A stretch of 64,000 nucleotides of DNA, taken from positions 2,976,001 to 3,040,000 of the forward strand of contig NZ_CP129971.1 in the NCBI RefSeq assembly GCF_030503855.1, in the 5' to 3' direction. The first letter of the stretch is position 1. The number at the start of each line of letters is the position of its first letter. The position numbers were made by a program, and so were the translations under genes. The stretch is from Marivirga salinae. GTDB lineage: Bacteria; Bacteroidota; Bacteroidia; Cytophagales; Cyclobacteriaceae. This document shows positions 43,631-53,950 of this stretch, in pieces. The notes under the pieces were generated by a model. That model was not told the DNA's origin. It saw only the letters and a list, made by a program, of their open reading frames with translations, and ran no database searches.

Positions 43631-44701
43631 TCAATTGTTATTTGGAGAATAAATTTCAACAGCTTTTTGCATAACTTTCATTTGGGTTTGAATGGAGTTT
43701 CTTCTTCTGTAGTCACTCTTTGTCTTATAGGCTAAGACCACGTCTATTTCAGGGTAAACCGTAATATTTTGACCTAAGGCTCCTTGAGCAGAATAAGCAT
43801 TTTTAAGTCTGTAATCAGTTGTATTTTCAATTAGCCACCACATATAGCCATAGCCAAGATCAAGCCCGTCTTCCTTTAAGACAGGTGCATTTTTCTGTGC
43901 CTCTTTATAGGATGTTCTTTGTGTTGTTATTTCTCCTATCCAATCTGCTGGGATGATTTGCTTTTCTTGCCATTTTCCATTTCTCAGCATCAGCAATCCA
44001 ATACGCGCCATATCTCTAGTAGAAAACCACATATGATAGGCCGGGAATTTTGACACGGATAGATTTCCATTTTTTAACTGTAGCGATCGATCCCAATCTT
44101 GCATTTGAAGTGGACCCACTAATTGCTTTTCTATTTCATCGTAAATGTTTCTCTCAGTCTCTTGCTCGAAAATATGCCCTGCTAAATTGAAATCCCAATT
44201 GCTATAGAGCCAATAACTACCTGGCTCTACAGATCCTCGCTCGGGTGCTAATCTTCGAAAGTCACCTCCGTTTGAACCCGGTAGAAATACTCCTGAGCGT
44301 GCTGAAATTACGTCCCCTATTGTGGCAGTCTGCTCAATTTCAAGTAATGATGAATGATCCACTATTTTTAACTCATTAAGTGTTTTTTCTAAATCAAGCT
44401 GACCACTTTCCACGTATTTGCCATAAAGCATAGCTAACACGCTTTTTCTGCAAGATGCGATGTAGCTATTTTCTTTTATATCGCCATATTCCAGAACAAC
44501 TTCTCCTTTATGAATAATGACTAGGCCGGTAATTTGGGTACTATCGATTATGTATCTGTTGAAACTCGAAAGTTCATTTTCAGACCAACCCGATTGTGAA
44601 GGATTTTGATTTGTTGACCAGTTTTCTTTAGGATAAACCTGCGCCTCAGTTGAACAACCCAACAAAAAGGAGACGATTAACAATGTGATTATAAATTTCA
44701 T
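43631..44701 (-). CDS. Beta-lactamase-fold serine hydrolase lipoprotein
   Basis: The 356-residue product from the ATG at 44701 has lipobox SFLLGC (Cys16). The nucleophile motif is SCRKSVLAML (SxxK), the second motif YSNWDFNLAGHIFE (YxN), and the third region YSAQGALGQN. The arrangement resembles class C-like esterases/6-aminohexanoate-dimer hydrolases (NylB-like) rather than drug-hydrolysing beta-lactamases. An in-frame ATG at 44710 is an alternative start. It lies 25 bases upstream of the acetyltransferase gene and is probably co-transcribed with it. Confidence 0.87.
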   Translation of the reverse strand: MKFIITLLIVSFLLGCSTEAQVYPKENWSTNQNPSQSGWSENELSSFNRYIIDSTQITGLVIIHKGEVVLEYGDIKENSYIASCRKSVLAMLYGKYVESGQLDLEKTLNELKIVDHSSLLEIEQTATIGDVISARSGVFLPGSNGGDFRRLAPERGSVEPGSYWLYSNWDFNLAGHIFEQETERNIYDEIEKQLVGPLQMQDWDRSLQLKNGNLSVSKFPAYHMWFSTRDMARIGLLMLRNGKWQEKQIIPADWIGEITTQRTSYKEAQKNAPVLKEDGLDLGYGYMWWLIENTTDYRLKNAYSAQGALGQNITVYPEIDVVLAYKTKSDYRRRNSIQTQMKVMQKAVEIYSPNNN

Positions 44702-44853
44702 GATTGCCATTAATTAATTTATAATTATAAAAAAATACTTTACAATAATCTGACTATCTACTAAATACCTTTATAATCACATTTAATTAGAATTCTGTTG
44801 GACAATTATATATAAATTTTCCTTTTATCTTTTTAAGTACTGTAAACTATATT

Positions 44854-46365
44854 TCAGTGCCTACTTTCACCATCCATTTTTTCCGGAAAATATTCATTTT
44901 CCATACTCACAAATTTATTTCCTTTCAAAAATATATCCATCGTAACTTCATCTATGGACTCTAAGCCACAAGCTGCTAGCATTTCCATGGCTGCTTTTAC
45001 CGTATTCCGATGGAAGTTGTATACGCGTTCACTTTTTTCTTCCATCACCAATCCTTTTTGCAGATTTTTATTTTGTGTAGCTACTCCTGTAGGGCAAGCA
45101 TTGGTATTACACCTTAAAGCCTGAATGCAACCTACTGAAAACATAAAGGCACGAGCACTATTACAGAAATCTGCTCCCAGAGCCAACATTTTTATAATAG
45201 ACTGTGAAGAAATAATTTTACCGCTGGCAATTACTTTTATCTTATTTCTGATGTTATGCTTTTTCAGATTTTCATTGACATAAATCAAGGCAGGTTGCAA
45301 AGGTAATCCCACGCTATCAGAAAATTCAAGTGGTGCAGCACCTGTTCCGCCTTCGGCACCATCCACTGTAATAAAGTCTGGCTTAATACCCGAATTCACC
45401 ATTTCTTGGCAAAGTTCATCGAATTCTTCTGTATTGCCGATACAAAGTTTAAATCCAATGGGCTTACCATCTGACAGTTCTCTTAATTCTTGTACAAATT
45501 CAAGCAAACCTTTTGCATCAGAAAAATGGCTATGGCTGGGTGGAGAATGTACTTCCGTATGAGGCTGAAGTCCTCTTATTTTAGCAATTTCAGGCGTGTT
45601 TTTAATAGCGGGTAATACTCCACCATGACCGGGTTTCGCTCCTTGTGAAAGCTTTATTTCAATCATTTTTACCTGATCATAATGCGCCTTTTTCTTAAAT
45701 TCCTCAGGGTCAAATTCTCCGTTCTCCGTTCTGCATCCGAAATATGCTGTTCCAATTTGCCATACCAAATCACCACCATGCTTTAAGTGATAAGGTGATA
45801 TCCCTCCTTCTCCTGTATTGTGGTAAAAATTACCTTTGCGAGCCCCCGCATTCAATGCCATGATGGCATTTGCGCTAAGAGAACCAAAACTCATAGCCGA
45901 AACATTTAATAAAGACGCCTCATAAGGTTTTTTACAATCAGCTCCGCCTACTATTATTCTGGGCAATTCCTCTTTAACGGATTTAGCATAAATAGAATGT
46001 CGTAAACCTTCATAGAAGCTATTATTCAGTTCTAACTGTGTACCAAATGGTCTAGTATCATTCACATCTTTTGCCCGTTGATAGACTAATGCCCTGTAAT
46101 TACGAGAGAACGGACGTCCATCTGTGTTTCTTTCAATAAAATATTGTTGAATTTCAGGTGAAATAGATTCAAAAAGGTATCTGAAATGCCCTATAAGCGG
46201 GAAATTTCGAAGAATAGTATGTTTTTTTTGAAAAGCATCATGGAATCCTATTATACAAATAATTGCAATTGGAATTAGCACCCAAAGCGTAATTAAGTCA
46301 AAAAGCCACAAGGCAAAGACGGATGCAATTAAAATGGTTCCAATGATTAAGAATTGATTTCTCAT
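44854..46365 (-). CDS. Membrane-anchored FMN-binding glutamate synthase-domain protein
   Basis: Two N-terminal TM helices (residues ~4-24 and 29-44) precede a large GltB-like FMN domain. Motifs are MSFGSLSANAIMALNAGARK, NTGEGGISPYHLKHGGDLVW, KLSQGAKPGHGGVLPA, TVDGAEGGTGAAPLEFSD and CNTNACPTGVATQNKNLQKG, the last matching the 3Fe-4S cysteine region of glutamate synthase. It lacks the amidotransferase domain, as is typical for this stand-alone family of ~500 residues. Its physiological reaction is not established. It lies downstream of the RND efflux operon, separated by a dyad. Confidence 0.88.
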   Translation of the reverse strand: MRNQFLIIGTILIASVFALWLFDLITLWVLIPIAIICIIGFHDAFQKKHTILRNFPLIGHFRYLFESISPEIQQYFIERNTDGRPFSRNYRALVYQRAKDVNDTRPFGTQLELNNSFYEGLRHSIYAKSVKEELPRIIVGGADCKKPYEASLLNVSAMSFGSLSANAIMALNAGARKGNFYHNTGEGGISPYHLKHGGDLVWQIGTAYFGCRTENGEFDPEEFKKKAHYDQVKMIEIKLSQGAKPGHGGVLPAIKNTPEIAKIRGLQPHTEVHSPPSHSHFSDAKGLLEFVQELRELSDGKPIGFKLCIGNTEEFDELCQEMVNSGIKPDFITVDGAEGGTGAAPLEFSDSVGLPLQPALIYVNENLKKHNIRNKIKVIASGKIISSQSIIKMLALGADFCNSARAFMFSVGCIQALRCNTNACPTGVATQNKNLQKGLVMEEKSERVYNFHRNTVKAAMEMLAACGLESIDEVTMDIFLKGNKFVSMENEYFPEKMDGESRH

Positions 46366-46423
46366 AACTATTAATTTAGCTTAACTTAGAATATTATGCA
46401 AAAGCATATATTGTTTTTAATAA

Positions 46424-46479
46424 TTAATCCCGGTCCTTAACGTATCATTTCCATAATACTATTAAGCAACCGGGGTTAA
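46424..46479 (-). terminator. Candidate terminator after the efflux operon
   Basis: TTAATCCCGGT and ACCGGGGTTAA form an 11-bp stem with one G-U pair and a 34-base loop, between the efflux operon and the GltB-domain gene. The loop is long and there is no strong T-run, so the call is weak. Confidence 0.4.
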
Positions 46480-46520
46480 ATAGAACCACTATTTAACTAT
46501 GAAAAGTATTAAGAAGATGC

Positions 46521-47957
46521 TTAATTCCATCCGCCACCAAGTGCTTGGTAAATGTTAACTTTAGCATTCATTTGCTCTTTCTTAGTTTCAACCAATTCAA
46601 ATTTAGATTCTAAAGCATCTCTTTGAGTTAACAGTACCTCCATATAGTCAGCACGTGCAGATCGAAATAGATCATTCGCTATGTCTATTGACTCATTCAG
46701 AGCTTGTACCTGCTGCGCTTTCAATTCATAACTTTGTTTCAAATTATTGATGTTGGAGAGCTGGTTTACCACTTCAACATAAGCATTCAAGACTGTCTGT
46801 TCATATTCATAAACTGCCTGAATTTGTTTCGCATTAGCACTGTAATAATGTGCTTTGATTGCTTTTCTATTAATTAAAGGAGCCATTAAATCACCTGCAA
46901 CATTGAATAGCATAGATTCTGGTGCCTGAATCAGATAACTAGGGTTAAAAGCTTGCAGCCCAATTCCCGCTGAAATATCTAATGAAGGATAAAAATTAGC
47001 TTTCGCCACCTTTATATCAAGTTTGGCTGCTGCCAACTTATATTCTGCTTCTTTAATATCTGGCCTATTATTCAATAACTGTGAAGGGATGCCCGTCTGC
47101 ACACTATCCGGCATGATATCAATGATTTTCTGTGAGCTTCGTTCAATGGGCTGCGGATATCTACCTAGCAAGTAATTGATCTTATTCTCCGTTTCAACTA
47201 TACTTTGTTGGATCTTAAACTTCAAACTTTTAGTATGCAATACTTCTGCTTCAAATTTCCGAACGGCTAATTCCGTCACTCTGGATGCCTGTTTTTGTAG
47301 CTTCACAATTTTCAATGCATTGCTTTGAATTTCAATATTCTGATTCAGGATTTGGAGCTGATTATCGAGCGCTAGTAATTCATAATAAGAGTTGGCAATT
47401 TCAGCCACCAATTGTGTTATCATGAAATTCTTACCCTCTTCAGTAGCCAAATACTCCTTGACTGCAGACTCCTTAGCATTGCGTAGTTTATGCCATATAT
47501 CCACCTCCCAGGAAGCAATTGCTCCTAACTGAAAATCAGGAACTGGTTCCGGCATTTCTCTACCTGGCTCTATGTCCGTAGTAGCTTCACTTGCTCCTTC
47601 AGGAGTATAACGTGCCTTTTTTTCAACACCAGAGCCCGCTTTTAGATCCACAGAAGGCAGGTATTCTCCTTTTCTAGCACCAATCTCAAATTTGGCTATG
47701 GCGATTTCCTGCAATATTATATTTAATTCCTGATTTCTAATCAGTGCCGTATCGATTAATCCAACCAAGTGAACATCACTGAAATATTCTTCCCAATCTA
47801 GTTTAGCGGTGTTGCTAGTATCTTGACTATCTGTGAATTTTTCAGGGACAGTTCGATTAACCGTTTTCTCCATTAATGAGGGAGTTTTACAGCCCGTCAT
47901 GATGACAGCTGTAAAAACTACTCCCAAACTTATATATATTAGTTTTTTACTACTCAT
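46521..47957 (-). CDS. RND efflux outer-membrane factor (TolC/NodT family)
   Basis: This 478-residue lipoprotein (lipobox IMTGC, Cys23) is the outer-membrane channel of a tripartite efflux pump. Repeated OEP domains show IAKFEIGARKGEYLPSVDLK, WEVDIWHKLRNAKESAVKEY and LDNQLQILNQN in the first half and LLNNRPDIKEAEYKLAAAK, ANFYPSLDISAGIG and QRDALESKFELVETK in the second. The start overlaps the upstream RND transporter stop by four bases. Substrate is unknown. Confidence 0.92.
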   Translation of the reverse strand: MSSKKLIYISLGVVFTAVIMTGCKTPSLMEKTVNRTVPEKFTDSQDTSNTAKLDWEEYFSDVHLVGLIDTALIRNQELNIILQEIAIAKFEIGARKGEYLPSVDLKAGSGVEKKARYTPEGASEATTDIEPGREMPEPVPDFQLGAIASWEVDIWHKLRNAKESAVKEYLATEEGKNFMITQLVAEIANSYYELLALDNQLQILNQNIEIQSNALKIVKLQKQASRVTELAVRKFEAEVLHTKSLKFKIQQSIVETENKINYLLGRYPQPIERSSQKIIDIMPDSVQTGIPSQLLNNRPDIKEAEYKLAAAKLDIKVAKANFYPSLDISAGIGLQAFNPSYLIQAPESMLFNVAGDLMAPLINRKAIKAHYYSANAKQIQAVYEYEQTVLNAYVEVVNQLSNINNLKQSYELKAQQVQALNESIDIANDLFRSARADYMEVLLTQRDALESKFELVETKKEQMNAKVNIYQALGGGWN

Positions 47958-50900
47958 TTTTTCTTTTTCTCTTGATGTTCTGTTAAAGGATATTCTTCTT
48001 CATACTTAATGAGATGACGACCATCCGAAAGCTTAGCAAAAATGTAGTACAATCCGGGTACAATAATTACCCCGAAGATTGTCCCAAATAGCATTCCGCC
48101 TAAAGCTGAAGCTCCAATCGTTCTATTTCCAATTGCACCTGCCCCTGAAGCCAATACCAATGGAATCAGCCCTGCAATAAATGCAAAGGAAGTCATTAAA
48201 ATGGGCCTAAAACGAACCCTTGCTCCTTCAATGGCAGCCTCAAGAATACTCAAGCCTTGTTGTCGTTTTTGCACAGCAAATTCTACAATTAACACTGCAT
48301 TTTTACCCAAGAGACCTACTAACATGATTAAACCGATCTGCGCATAAATATCATTATCAAGGCCTAATAGCTTAAGTAATAAGAATGAACCAAAGACCCC
48401 AACAGGCAATGAGAAGATCACCGTGAGTGGAATAATAAAGCTCTCGTATTGAGCAGCTAACACTAGGTATACAAATATCAATACGATAATAAATATATAG
48501 AGTGATTCATTTCCCCTTTGTGCTTCATCGTAAGAAAGCCCTTCCCAAGCGATGTCGTAGCCTTTCGGAAGCGTAGCAGATGCTACTTCTCTTATGGCTG
48601 AAATGGCATCCGCTGTCGTATAGCCTTTTGCCGGCAACCCACGAATAGCAGCCGAATTGTACATATTGTACCTTGTCACCTCATTTGGTCCAAGTTGCTT
48701 CTTCATAGTCATAAATGCGGAATATGGCACCATCTCCCCTTCCTCATTTTTTACATATAGATCTAGCACATCTTTTGGCAATCGTCTGTATTTTGGATCA
48801 GACTGTACATAGACCTTGAAAAAACGGCCGAATCTAATAAAACCCTGCTCGTAAGTACTCCCAATCATGATATTGAGGTTCTCCATTGCTTTTCCAATAG
48901 AAACGCCTTTTTGCATGGCTCTTTCATTATCGATAACGAGTTCGTATTGAGGGTAATTAGCCGCGAAGAAGGTGAATAGACCGGATAACTCATCGCGTTT
49001 GCGTAAATTATCCATAAACTGATCGTTGATCTTCTCAAATTCCTGATAATCAGTATTAGTGGTTTTATCTAATAAGCGCATAGAGAATCCACCGGAAGAA
49101 CCAAAGCCCGGAATAGCTGGTGGCTCGAAAAATTCCACTATGGCTCCAATATTTTTGGATTTCTCCTCTAATTCTTCCATGATTTCATGAACAGAATGTT
49201 TCCGTTCAGACCAATCTTTTAAGTTAATTAAGCAAGTACCGGCATTGGAACCTCGACCTTCTGTCATAATCTCATATCCTGCTAAGGAAGAAACTGTCTC
49301 TATTCCATCTATCTCTTCACAAATCTTCTGCAATCGCTGCGAAACCTGATTCGTTCTTTCTAGAGTTGAGCCAGGAGGAGTTTGAATTATGGCATAAATG
49401 GTTCCCTGATCTTCACTTGGGATAAAGCCTGTTGGCAATATTTCATTTTCAAAGAATATACCTGCACCAAATGCTAGTAGAATACCAAAAGTGAGCACTC
49501 TCCTACTCACAATTAATCGTAAGAACCCGATGTATTTCCCAGTTAGCTTGTCAAAAGCACCGTTAAACCCACCCAATGCCTTTGTCAATAAGTTTTTCTT
49601 TTGCTTCTGACCATGTTTGTTTTTCAAAAGCATAGCACATAATACAGGCGTTAGTGTTAAGGCAATAATTGCCGAAATTACTATCGCACTGGCCATGGTA
49701 ATAGAAAACTGGCGGTAAAAAGTACCTACAGGACCATCCATAAAGGATATCGGTAAAAACACAGATACCATCACGGCTGTAATGGCAATAATGGCACCAC
49801 TGATTTCTCCCAAAACTTGCTGTACTGCTTTATATGGAGTAATCTTAGGATTTTCAGCAAACTTAGCATGCACGGCTTCCACCACTACAATGGCATCATC
49901 CACCACAATACCGATGGCCAATACTAAAGCAAAGAGCGTCACCAAGTTAATGGACAATCCAAAAAACTGGATGACAAAAAATGCTCCGATAAGAGATACT
50001 GGCACCGCTAAAATTGGTATTAAAGTGGATCGCCAATCTCCGAGAAAAATGAAAACAACTAGCGCCACCAAAATAAAAGCATCTCGTAAGGTATGGGTAA
50101 CTTGTTCAATGGAGGCATCCAAAAATTTTGATACATCGTAACTGATTTTATAATCCATTCCCGGAGGAAAATCAGCCTCCATTTCTTTTAATTTTGATTT
50201 TACGTCCGCAATTACTTCACTGGCATTACTTCCATAATTCTGCTTTAAAACAATAGCGGCCGATGGATCTCCATCTAAATTGGAATAGATGTCAAAGAAT
50301 TCACTACCCAATTCTACTTTGGCAATATCCCTTAAATGGATAGTTTCAGCTTCAGCATTGGCACGAATGATGATTTCTTCATATTCTTCTGCTTTGTTTC
50401 TTCTTCCTTTATAAGTTAACACATACTCCAAAGATTGTGCTTCAATACCTGAACTTTGCCCTATTCGACCAGGACGCCCTATAATACTCTGCTCTTCAAG
50501 CGCTTTCATTACTTCTTCCACGGAAATATCATAAGCCCTCATCCTATCAGGATTGAGCCAGATACGCATGGCATAAGTTCTACTACCCAAAATTTGTGCT
50601 CTTGCAACCCCTTTAATTCTATTAATTTCAGGAATCATCTGTACGTTGGCATAATTGTATAGAAATTTTTCATCCATACTTTCATTCTTAGAGTAGAGGT
50701 TAACATACATTAACATACTCGGCTGAATAGGCGTAATAATTACACCTTCTCGTTGCACCAATTCAGGTAAGAGCGGCATCACTTGATCCACACGGGTCTT
50801 GACCCTAGTAACTGCCATGTTCGGGTCAGTCCCTGGCTCAAAAATGATATTGATGGTAGCTTCTCCAGCACTAGTGGCATCGGATGCCATGTAACGCATA

Positions 50901-51121
50901 TCTTGCACCCCATTGATGGCATTTTCCAGTGTGATTAAAGTAGATTTTACCAATACATCAGCACTTGAGCCAGGATAAGCAATAAAAATACTCACCGTGG
51001 TCGGTGCAATTTTTGGAAACTGCGAAATGGGTAGTTGTTTGATTGATAGAGTACCTACAAATATGATAATGACCGATATCACTATAGCGAGTACCGGTCT
51101 ATGTATAAATCTTTTAAACAT
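47954..51121 (-). CDS. RND efflux transporter (HAE1 family)
   Basis: This 1055-residue inner-membrane pump has the two-fold RND architecture, each half with one TM, a large periplasmic loop and five or more TMs. Motifs include FKRFIHRPVLAIVISVIIIF at the N-terminus, TRVKTRVDQVMPLLPE, GIVVDDAIVVVEAVH (proton-relay Asp pair), DFPPGMDYKISYDVSKFLDA, and GFIPSEDQGTIYAIIQTPPG. The second half has the matching segment FRPILMTSFAFIAGLIPLVL. It exports drugs or other hydrophobic compounds by proton exchange. It is in an operon with an MFP (24 bases upstream) and an OMF (four-base overlap downstream). Confidence 0.95.
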   Translation of the reverse strand: MFKRFIHRPVLAIVISVIIIFVGTLSIKQLPISQFPKIAPTTVSIFIAYPGSSADVLVKSTLITLENAINGVQDMRYMASDATSAGEATINIIFEPGTDPNMAVTRVKTRVDQVMPLLPELVQREGVIITPIQPSMLMYVNLYSKNESMDEKFLYNYANVQMIPEINRIKGVARAQILGSRTYAMRIWLNPDRMRAYDISVEEVMKALEEQSIIGRPGRIGQSSGIEAQSLEYVLTYKGRRNKAEEYEEIIIRANAEAETIHLRDIAKVELGSEFFDIYSNLDGDPSAAIVLKQNYGSNASEVIADVKSKLKEMEADFPPGMDYKISYDVSKFLDASIEQVTHTLRDAFILVALVVFIFLGDWRSTLIPILAVPVSLIGAFFVIQFFGLSINLVTLFALVLAIGIVVDDAIVVVEAVHAKFAENPKITPYKAVQQVLGEISGAIIAITAVMVSVFLPISFMDGPVGTFYRQFSITMASAIVISAIIALTLTPVLCAMLLKNKHGQKQKKNLLTKALGGFNGAFDKLTGKYIGFLRLIVSRRVLTFGILLAFGAGIFFENEILPTGFIPSEDQGTIYAIIQTPPGSTLERTNQVSQRLQKICEEIDGIETVSSLAGYEIMTEGRGSNAGTCLINLKDWSERKHSVHEIMEELEEKSKNIGAIVEFFEPPAIPGFGSSGGFSMRLLDKTTNTDYQEFEKINDQFMDNLRKRDELSGLFTFFAANYPQYELVIDNERAMQKGVSIGKAMENLNIMIGSTYEQGFIRFGRFFKVYVQSDPKYRRLPKDVLDLYVKNEEGEMVPYSAFMTMKKQLGPNEVTRYNMYNSAAIRGLPAKGYTTADAISAIREVASATLPKGYDIAWEGLSYDEAQRGNESLYIFIIVLIFVYLVLAAQYESFIIPLTVIFSLPVGVFGSFLLLKLLGLDNDIYAQIGLIMLVGLLGKNAVLIVEFAVQKRQQGLSILEAAIEGARVRFRPILMTSFAFIAGLIPLVLASGAGAIGNRTIGASALGGMLFGTIFGVIIVPGLYYIFAKLSDGRHLIKYEEEYPLTEHQEKKKK

Positions 51122-51145
51122 GAGATTTTTGTTTTAGAATTCCAG

Positions 51146-52228
51146 TTACTCAGCGTATAAGCTTAAATTTGAAATGACATTGCGAGGCGTTTCGAATTCA
51201 TAATGAACCTCATCGTTTTCTTTCACAAGCCGCAATCCCTCCAAGAGAATTTTATCCTTTTCATTTAGGCCTCCTGTGATAGCAAATAAATGTGGAATTT
51301 CCTGACCTACTGTGATTTCTCGCTGATGTACGCGATGTTCTTCATCCAAAACGTATACATATTTTTTATCCAAGATTTCGAATGTAGATTTCTGTGGAAT
51401 CAATAATGCATCTTTAAGCGGTACTGTCATTAAAATATTTCCTGTCTCGCCATGTCTGAGTAATCTATTCGGGTTTGGAAATGTAGCTCTAAACTGGATA
51501 TTACCTGTTTCGTGGTTAAAATCAGCCTCAATTGTTTCCATTAATCCTTTTTGATTAAAAACCTTATTATTGGCCATTAATAACTCAACCGTAATGCTAC
51601 TGTCACGTTCTACTTCACTCATGTAGTCTAAGTACTCAGCTTCAGACACATTGTAGTACACCCACATTTCACTATTGTCTGATAAATGCGAGAGCAGCTC
51701 CCCTTCTTCTATTAAGCTCCCTTGTCTTACATGAAAGCGATCTATTATCCCATCAAATGGAGCTCTTATTTCGGTAAAATCTAAATGAACTTTGGCCAGT
51801 GACATCTCTGCTTTAGCTTTTTCATACTTCGCTCTAGCCATTGCCAACTCTGTCGAGGAAACAATGTCGCTATCTGCTAGATTCTTGGTATTCTCATATT
51901 CAATTTCTGCAAAATTGACTTCCGCCCTAGCTTTTTCTAGCTCAGCTTGGTATAGCCTTGGCATAATTTTAAATAGTAATTGACCTTTTGTAACAGATTG
52001 ACCTTCATCCACATAGATCTTCTCTAAATAGCCTCTTTCCTGTGCTCTTAATTCAATATGTTGTATGGAGTGAATTTGACATACATATTCTTTTGTGAAT
52101 GAAGTGTCCATTCTCACTGGAGAACTTATCGGAAAAGTTCTTACTTCTTCATGATGTGATTCTTTTGATTCGCAACTTGAGTAGACTAATATGCTACTTA
52201 AGATGATAAACATGAGTATTTGCCTCAT
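51146..52228 (-). CDS. RND efflux membrane-fusion lipoprotein (AcrA-like)
   Basis: This 360-residue periplasmic adaptor has lipobox ILVYSSC (Cys19). It contains the lipoyl/barrel-sandwich segments LRAQERGYLEKIYVDEGQSV, KGQLLFKIMP and IRAPFDGIIDRFHVRQGSLI, flanking a coiled-coil hairpin (~residues 80-130), and then the beta-barrel and proximal domains (ALLIPQKSTFEILDKKYVY). It joins the RND pump and TolC-type channel. It is the first canonical gene of the operon; a small acidic secreted protein gene lies 126 bases upstream on the same strand. Confidence 0.93.
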   Translation of the reverse strand: MRQILMFIILSSILVYSSCESKESHHEEVRTFPISSPVRMDTSFTKEYVCQIHSIQHIELRAQERGYLEKIYVDEGQSVTKGQLLFKIMPRLYQAELEKARAEVNFAEIEYENTKNLADSDIVSSTELAMARAKYEKAKAEMSLAKVHLDFTEIRAPFDGIIDRFHVRQGSLIEEGELLSHLSDNSEMWVYYNVSEAEYLDYMSEVERDSSITVELLMANNKVFNQKGLMETIEADFNHETGNIQFRATFPNPNRLLRHGETGNILMTVPLKDALLIPQKSTFEILDKKYVYVLDEEHRVHQREITVGQEIPHLFAITGGLNEKDKILLEGLRLVKENDEVHYEFETPRNVISNLSLYAE

Positions 52229-52354
52229 AATTTTATAAGTAATTTAATTTTTTAAATAGAGTAAGTGAGTAGAGAAAGAAAATGATAATCTCTACAGTTT
52301 CATTCGGGCAGTTAACAGACTTGTGTTACTGTGAATGAGTAAAACCTTAAAAAA

Positions 52355-52777
52355 TTAGCTAATGAAGCTTTTCCAGCAATGGAAAAGTATGTAAAGAGGT
52401 ATGTTATAACTTGAACTACTGATTGCTATATCCGCAGAAGCTTTGGAATTTGCTAATGGGTTTAATAGGCTTTCAACTTGATAATGAGATAATTCTCCAT
52501 CATTATCAGAATCGTTGGTTTCCTCATTTTCTTCCTCTCCATTTTCTTCATTTGATGAAGATTCTTCGGCAGGAGAATTATGAAATGGGATATGACTATT
52601 TTCTTCAGCAAGAAATTGATGTATCTCTAAATCTGAATTTTCATTTTGAAATGCAATTATTCTATGATCAATTTTTGACGCATAGGTAGGTTGGCTATAG
52701 ACAGACAAAGCAAGTCCCATGACAATTGCAAATTGCCAAATGAACTTAATAAATATGGTGCTATTCCTTTTTTGCAT
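52355..52777 (-). CDS. Small acidic secreted protein upstream of the efflux operon
   Basis: I do not recognise this 140-residue protein. An uncleaved or cleaved N-terminal signal segment (FAIVMGLALSVYSQPTYA) is followed by a His-containing stretch (IDHRIIAFQ, IHQFLAEENSHIPFHNS) and a highly acidic Glu/Asn/Asp run (about residues 70-96). It should be periplasmic or surface-exposed and could bind cations. It may be co-transcribed with the RND operon, in which case it could be a sensor, chaperone or unrelated. Confidence 0.6.
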   Translation of the reverse strand: MQKRNSTIFIKFIWQFAIVMGLALSVYSQPTYASKIDHRIIAFQNENSDLEIHQFLAEENSHIPFHNSPAEESSSNEENGEEENEETNDSDNDGELSHYQVESLLNPLANSKASADIAISSSSYNIPLYILFHCWKSFIS

Positions 52778-53086
52778 TCAAAATTGTTGATTTGCAAATA
52801 TAAGAGATAATAAGTTGAAAGAGCAAAGTGTTTATAAAATATGATTTTTCATCTAGGCCTTAGAAGTTATGAATTCTGATTTTATTTAGAATTTATTAGA
52901 TTTCATTACCTTTTAAGCAGTTTGTAATACATTGGCCTTAATAAAAAGTACTCTTTTGTTCCTATTCCAATCGAAATAAAAACTTTATTGCAAATATTAG
53001 CTACGTAAGTTTAGGGTAATTAAATCTATAATTATTATATAATGCAATCTACTAACAAGATTACTTATCATTAAAACAAATCAATT
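52778..53086. other. Intergenic region between the acidic protein and the barrel protein
   Basis: This ~310-base A+T-rich gap has no credible coding frame or strong dyad. It should contain the promoter for the minus-strand acidic protein/efflux transcript and the 3' end of the barrel protein gene. Confidence 0.45.
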
Positions 53087-53848
53087 TCACCTCATAAAAC
53101 TATACTGCAGTCCAACTGAAGCAAAATGAATCAGCGAAAAATTGTATACCTGAGTCACATTTGCACCTCCATCAATGATTCTGTAGCCTGCTCGGGCACT
53201 TAGCCCATTATCTTTGAACTTATATTGGAATCCTAGTAAAACGTCTTCTGCCCTGCCTTGTGGGCCCACCAGCGCATCTGCTTTCAGTAAGAACTCTAAA
53301 TTCTCTGAATATTTATAGCGGCCATCAAAGCTCAGGAGCGGCACCACACCCAAATCGGTAGTCTCATCCTCAAGTCCATTTTCCGATAGGGCAATTCTAG
53401 CATCTCGGACTAGCACAGTAGCCCCAGCAGATAAACTCCATTTTTCCCTATCTATAAATTGATATCGATAACTAGCTCTATAAGTGTTAAATTCGTAGCG
53501 GCCTGTTACCGTATTGCCACTTAATCCGTATTCGTTTTCTCCAAACTGAATGCTGGAGCCACTATTTTTCTCATAATCAAAGGCCAAAGGAGCTGCTGTT
53601 AATTCTATAATATTCTTGTCCAGAAAGCGAAACTGCGCTTCGATTCTGGTATATACCTGAGGTTGCTGTGGCGTAAAATCATCTGTTAATGAAAATAGAT
53701 CTCCTTTATTGCCTTCCTCATTGAAATAGCGAACATCATTGCTTCCATTAAAGGCTAAGCCAGATTCTATTGTTAGGCTTAACTGGGCAAATAAAGGTTG
53801 GGTAAATAAGAAAAGTATTAGGACGGGTACAAGTAATAGAATTCTCAT
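53087..53848 (-). CDS. Outer-membrane beta-barrel protein
   Basis: This 253-residue protein has a signal peptide (cleavage near LFAQ) and amphipathic strands throughout (YTRIEAQFRFLDKNIIELTA, GRYEFNTYRASYRYQFIDRE, YKYSENLEFLLKADALVG, FASVGLQYSFMR). It ends in a strand close to the BAM-type C-terminal signal. It resembles small porin/OmpW-size barrels but I cannot name the family or substrate. It is about 100 bases downstream of a lipoprotein gene on the same strand. Confidence 0.8.
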   Translation of the reverse strand: MRILLLVPVLILFLFTQPLFAQLSLTIESGLAFNGSNDVRYFNEEGNKGDLFSLTDDFTPQQPQVYTRIEAQFRFLDKNIIELTAAPLAFDYEKNSGSSIQFGENEYGLSGNTVTGRYEFNTYRASYRYQFIDREKWSLSAGATVLVRDARIALSENGLEDETTDLGVVPLLSFDGRYKYSENLEFLLKADALVGPQGRAEDVLLGFQYKFKDNGLSARAGYRIIDGGANVTQVYNFSLIHFASVGLQYSFMR

Positions 53849-53950
53849 AAAACTTAATTGGGTTCAGGAAAATAACGGTGCAAAACCGCTATTGTTTATT
53901 TAGCATCCTACTGTGAAGATTGGGAAATAAACTATACCTATAGAATTGAA

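Noticed and set aside
43631..44701. Drug-resistance beta-lactamase
   Set aside because: Motifs fit the broad class C-like hydrolase/esterase family; there is no feature specific to a drug-hydrolysing enzyme.
49782..50141. A 119-codon plus-strand frame opposite the RND transporter
   Set aside because: It is antisense to a well-supported conserved gene and has no family features.
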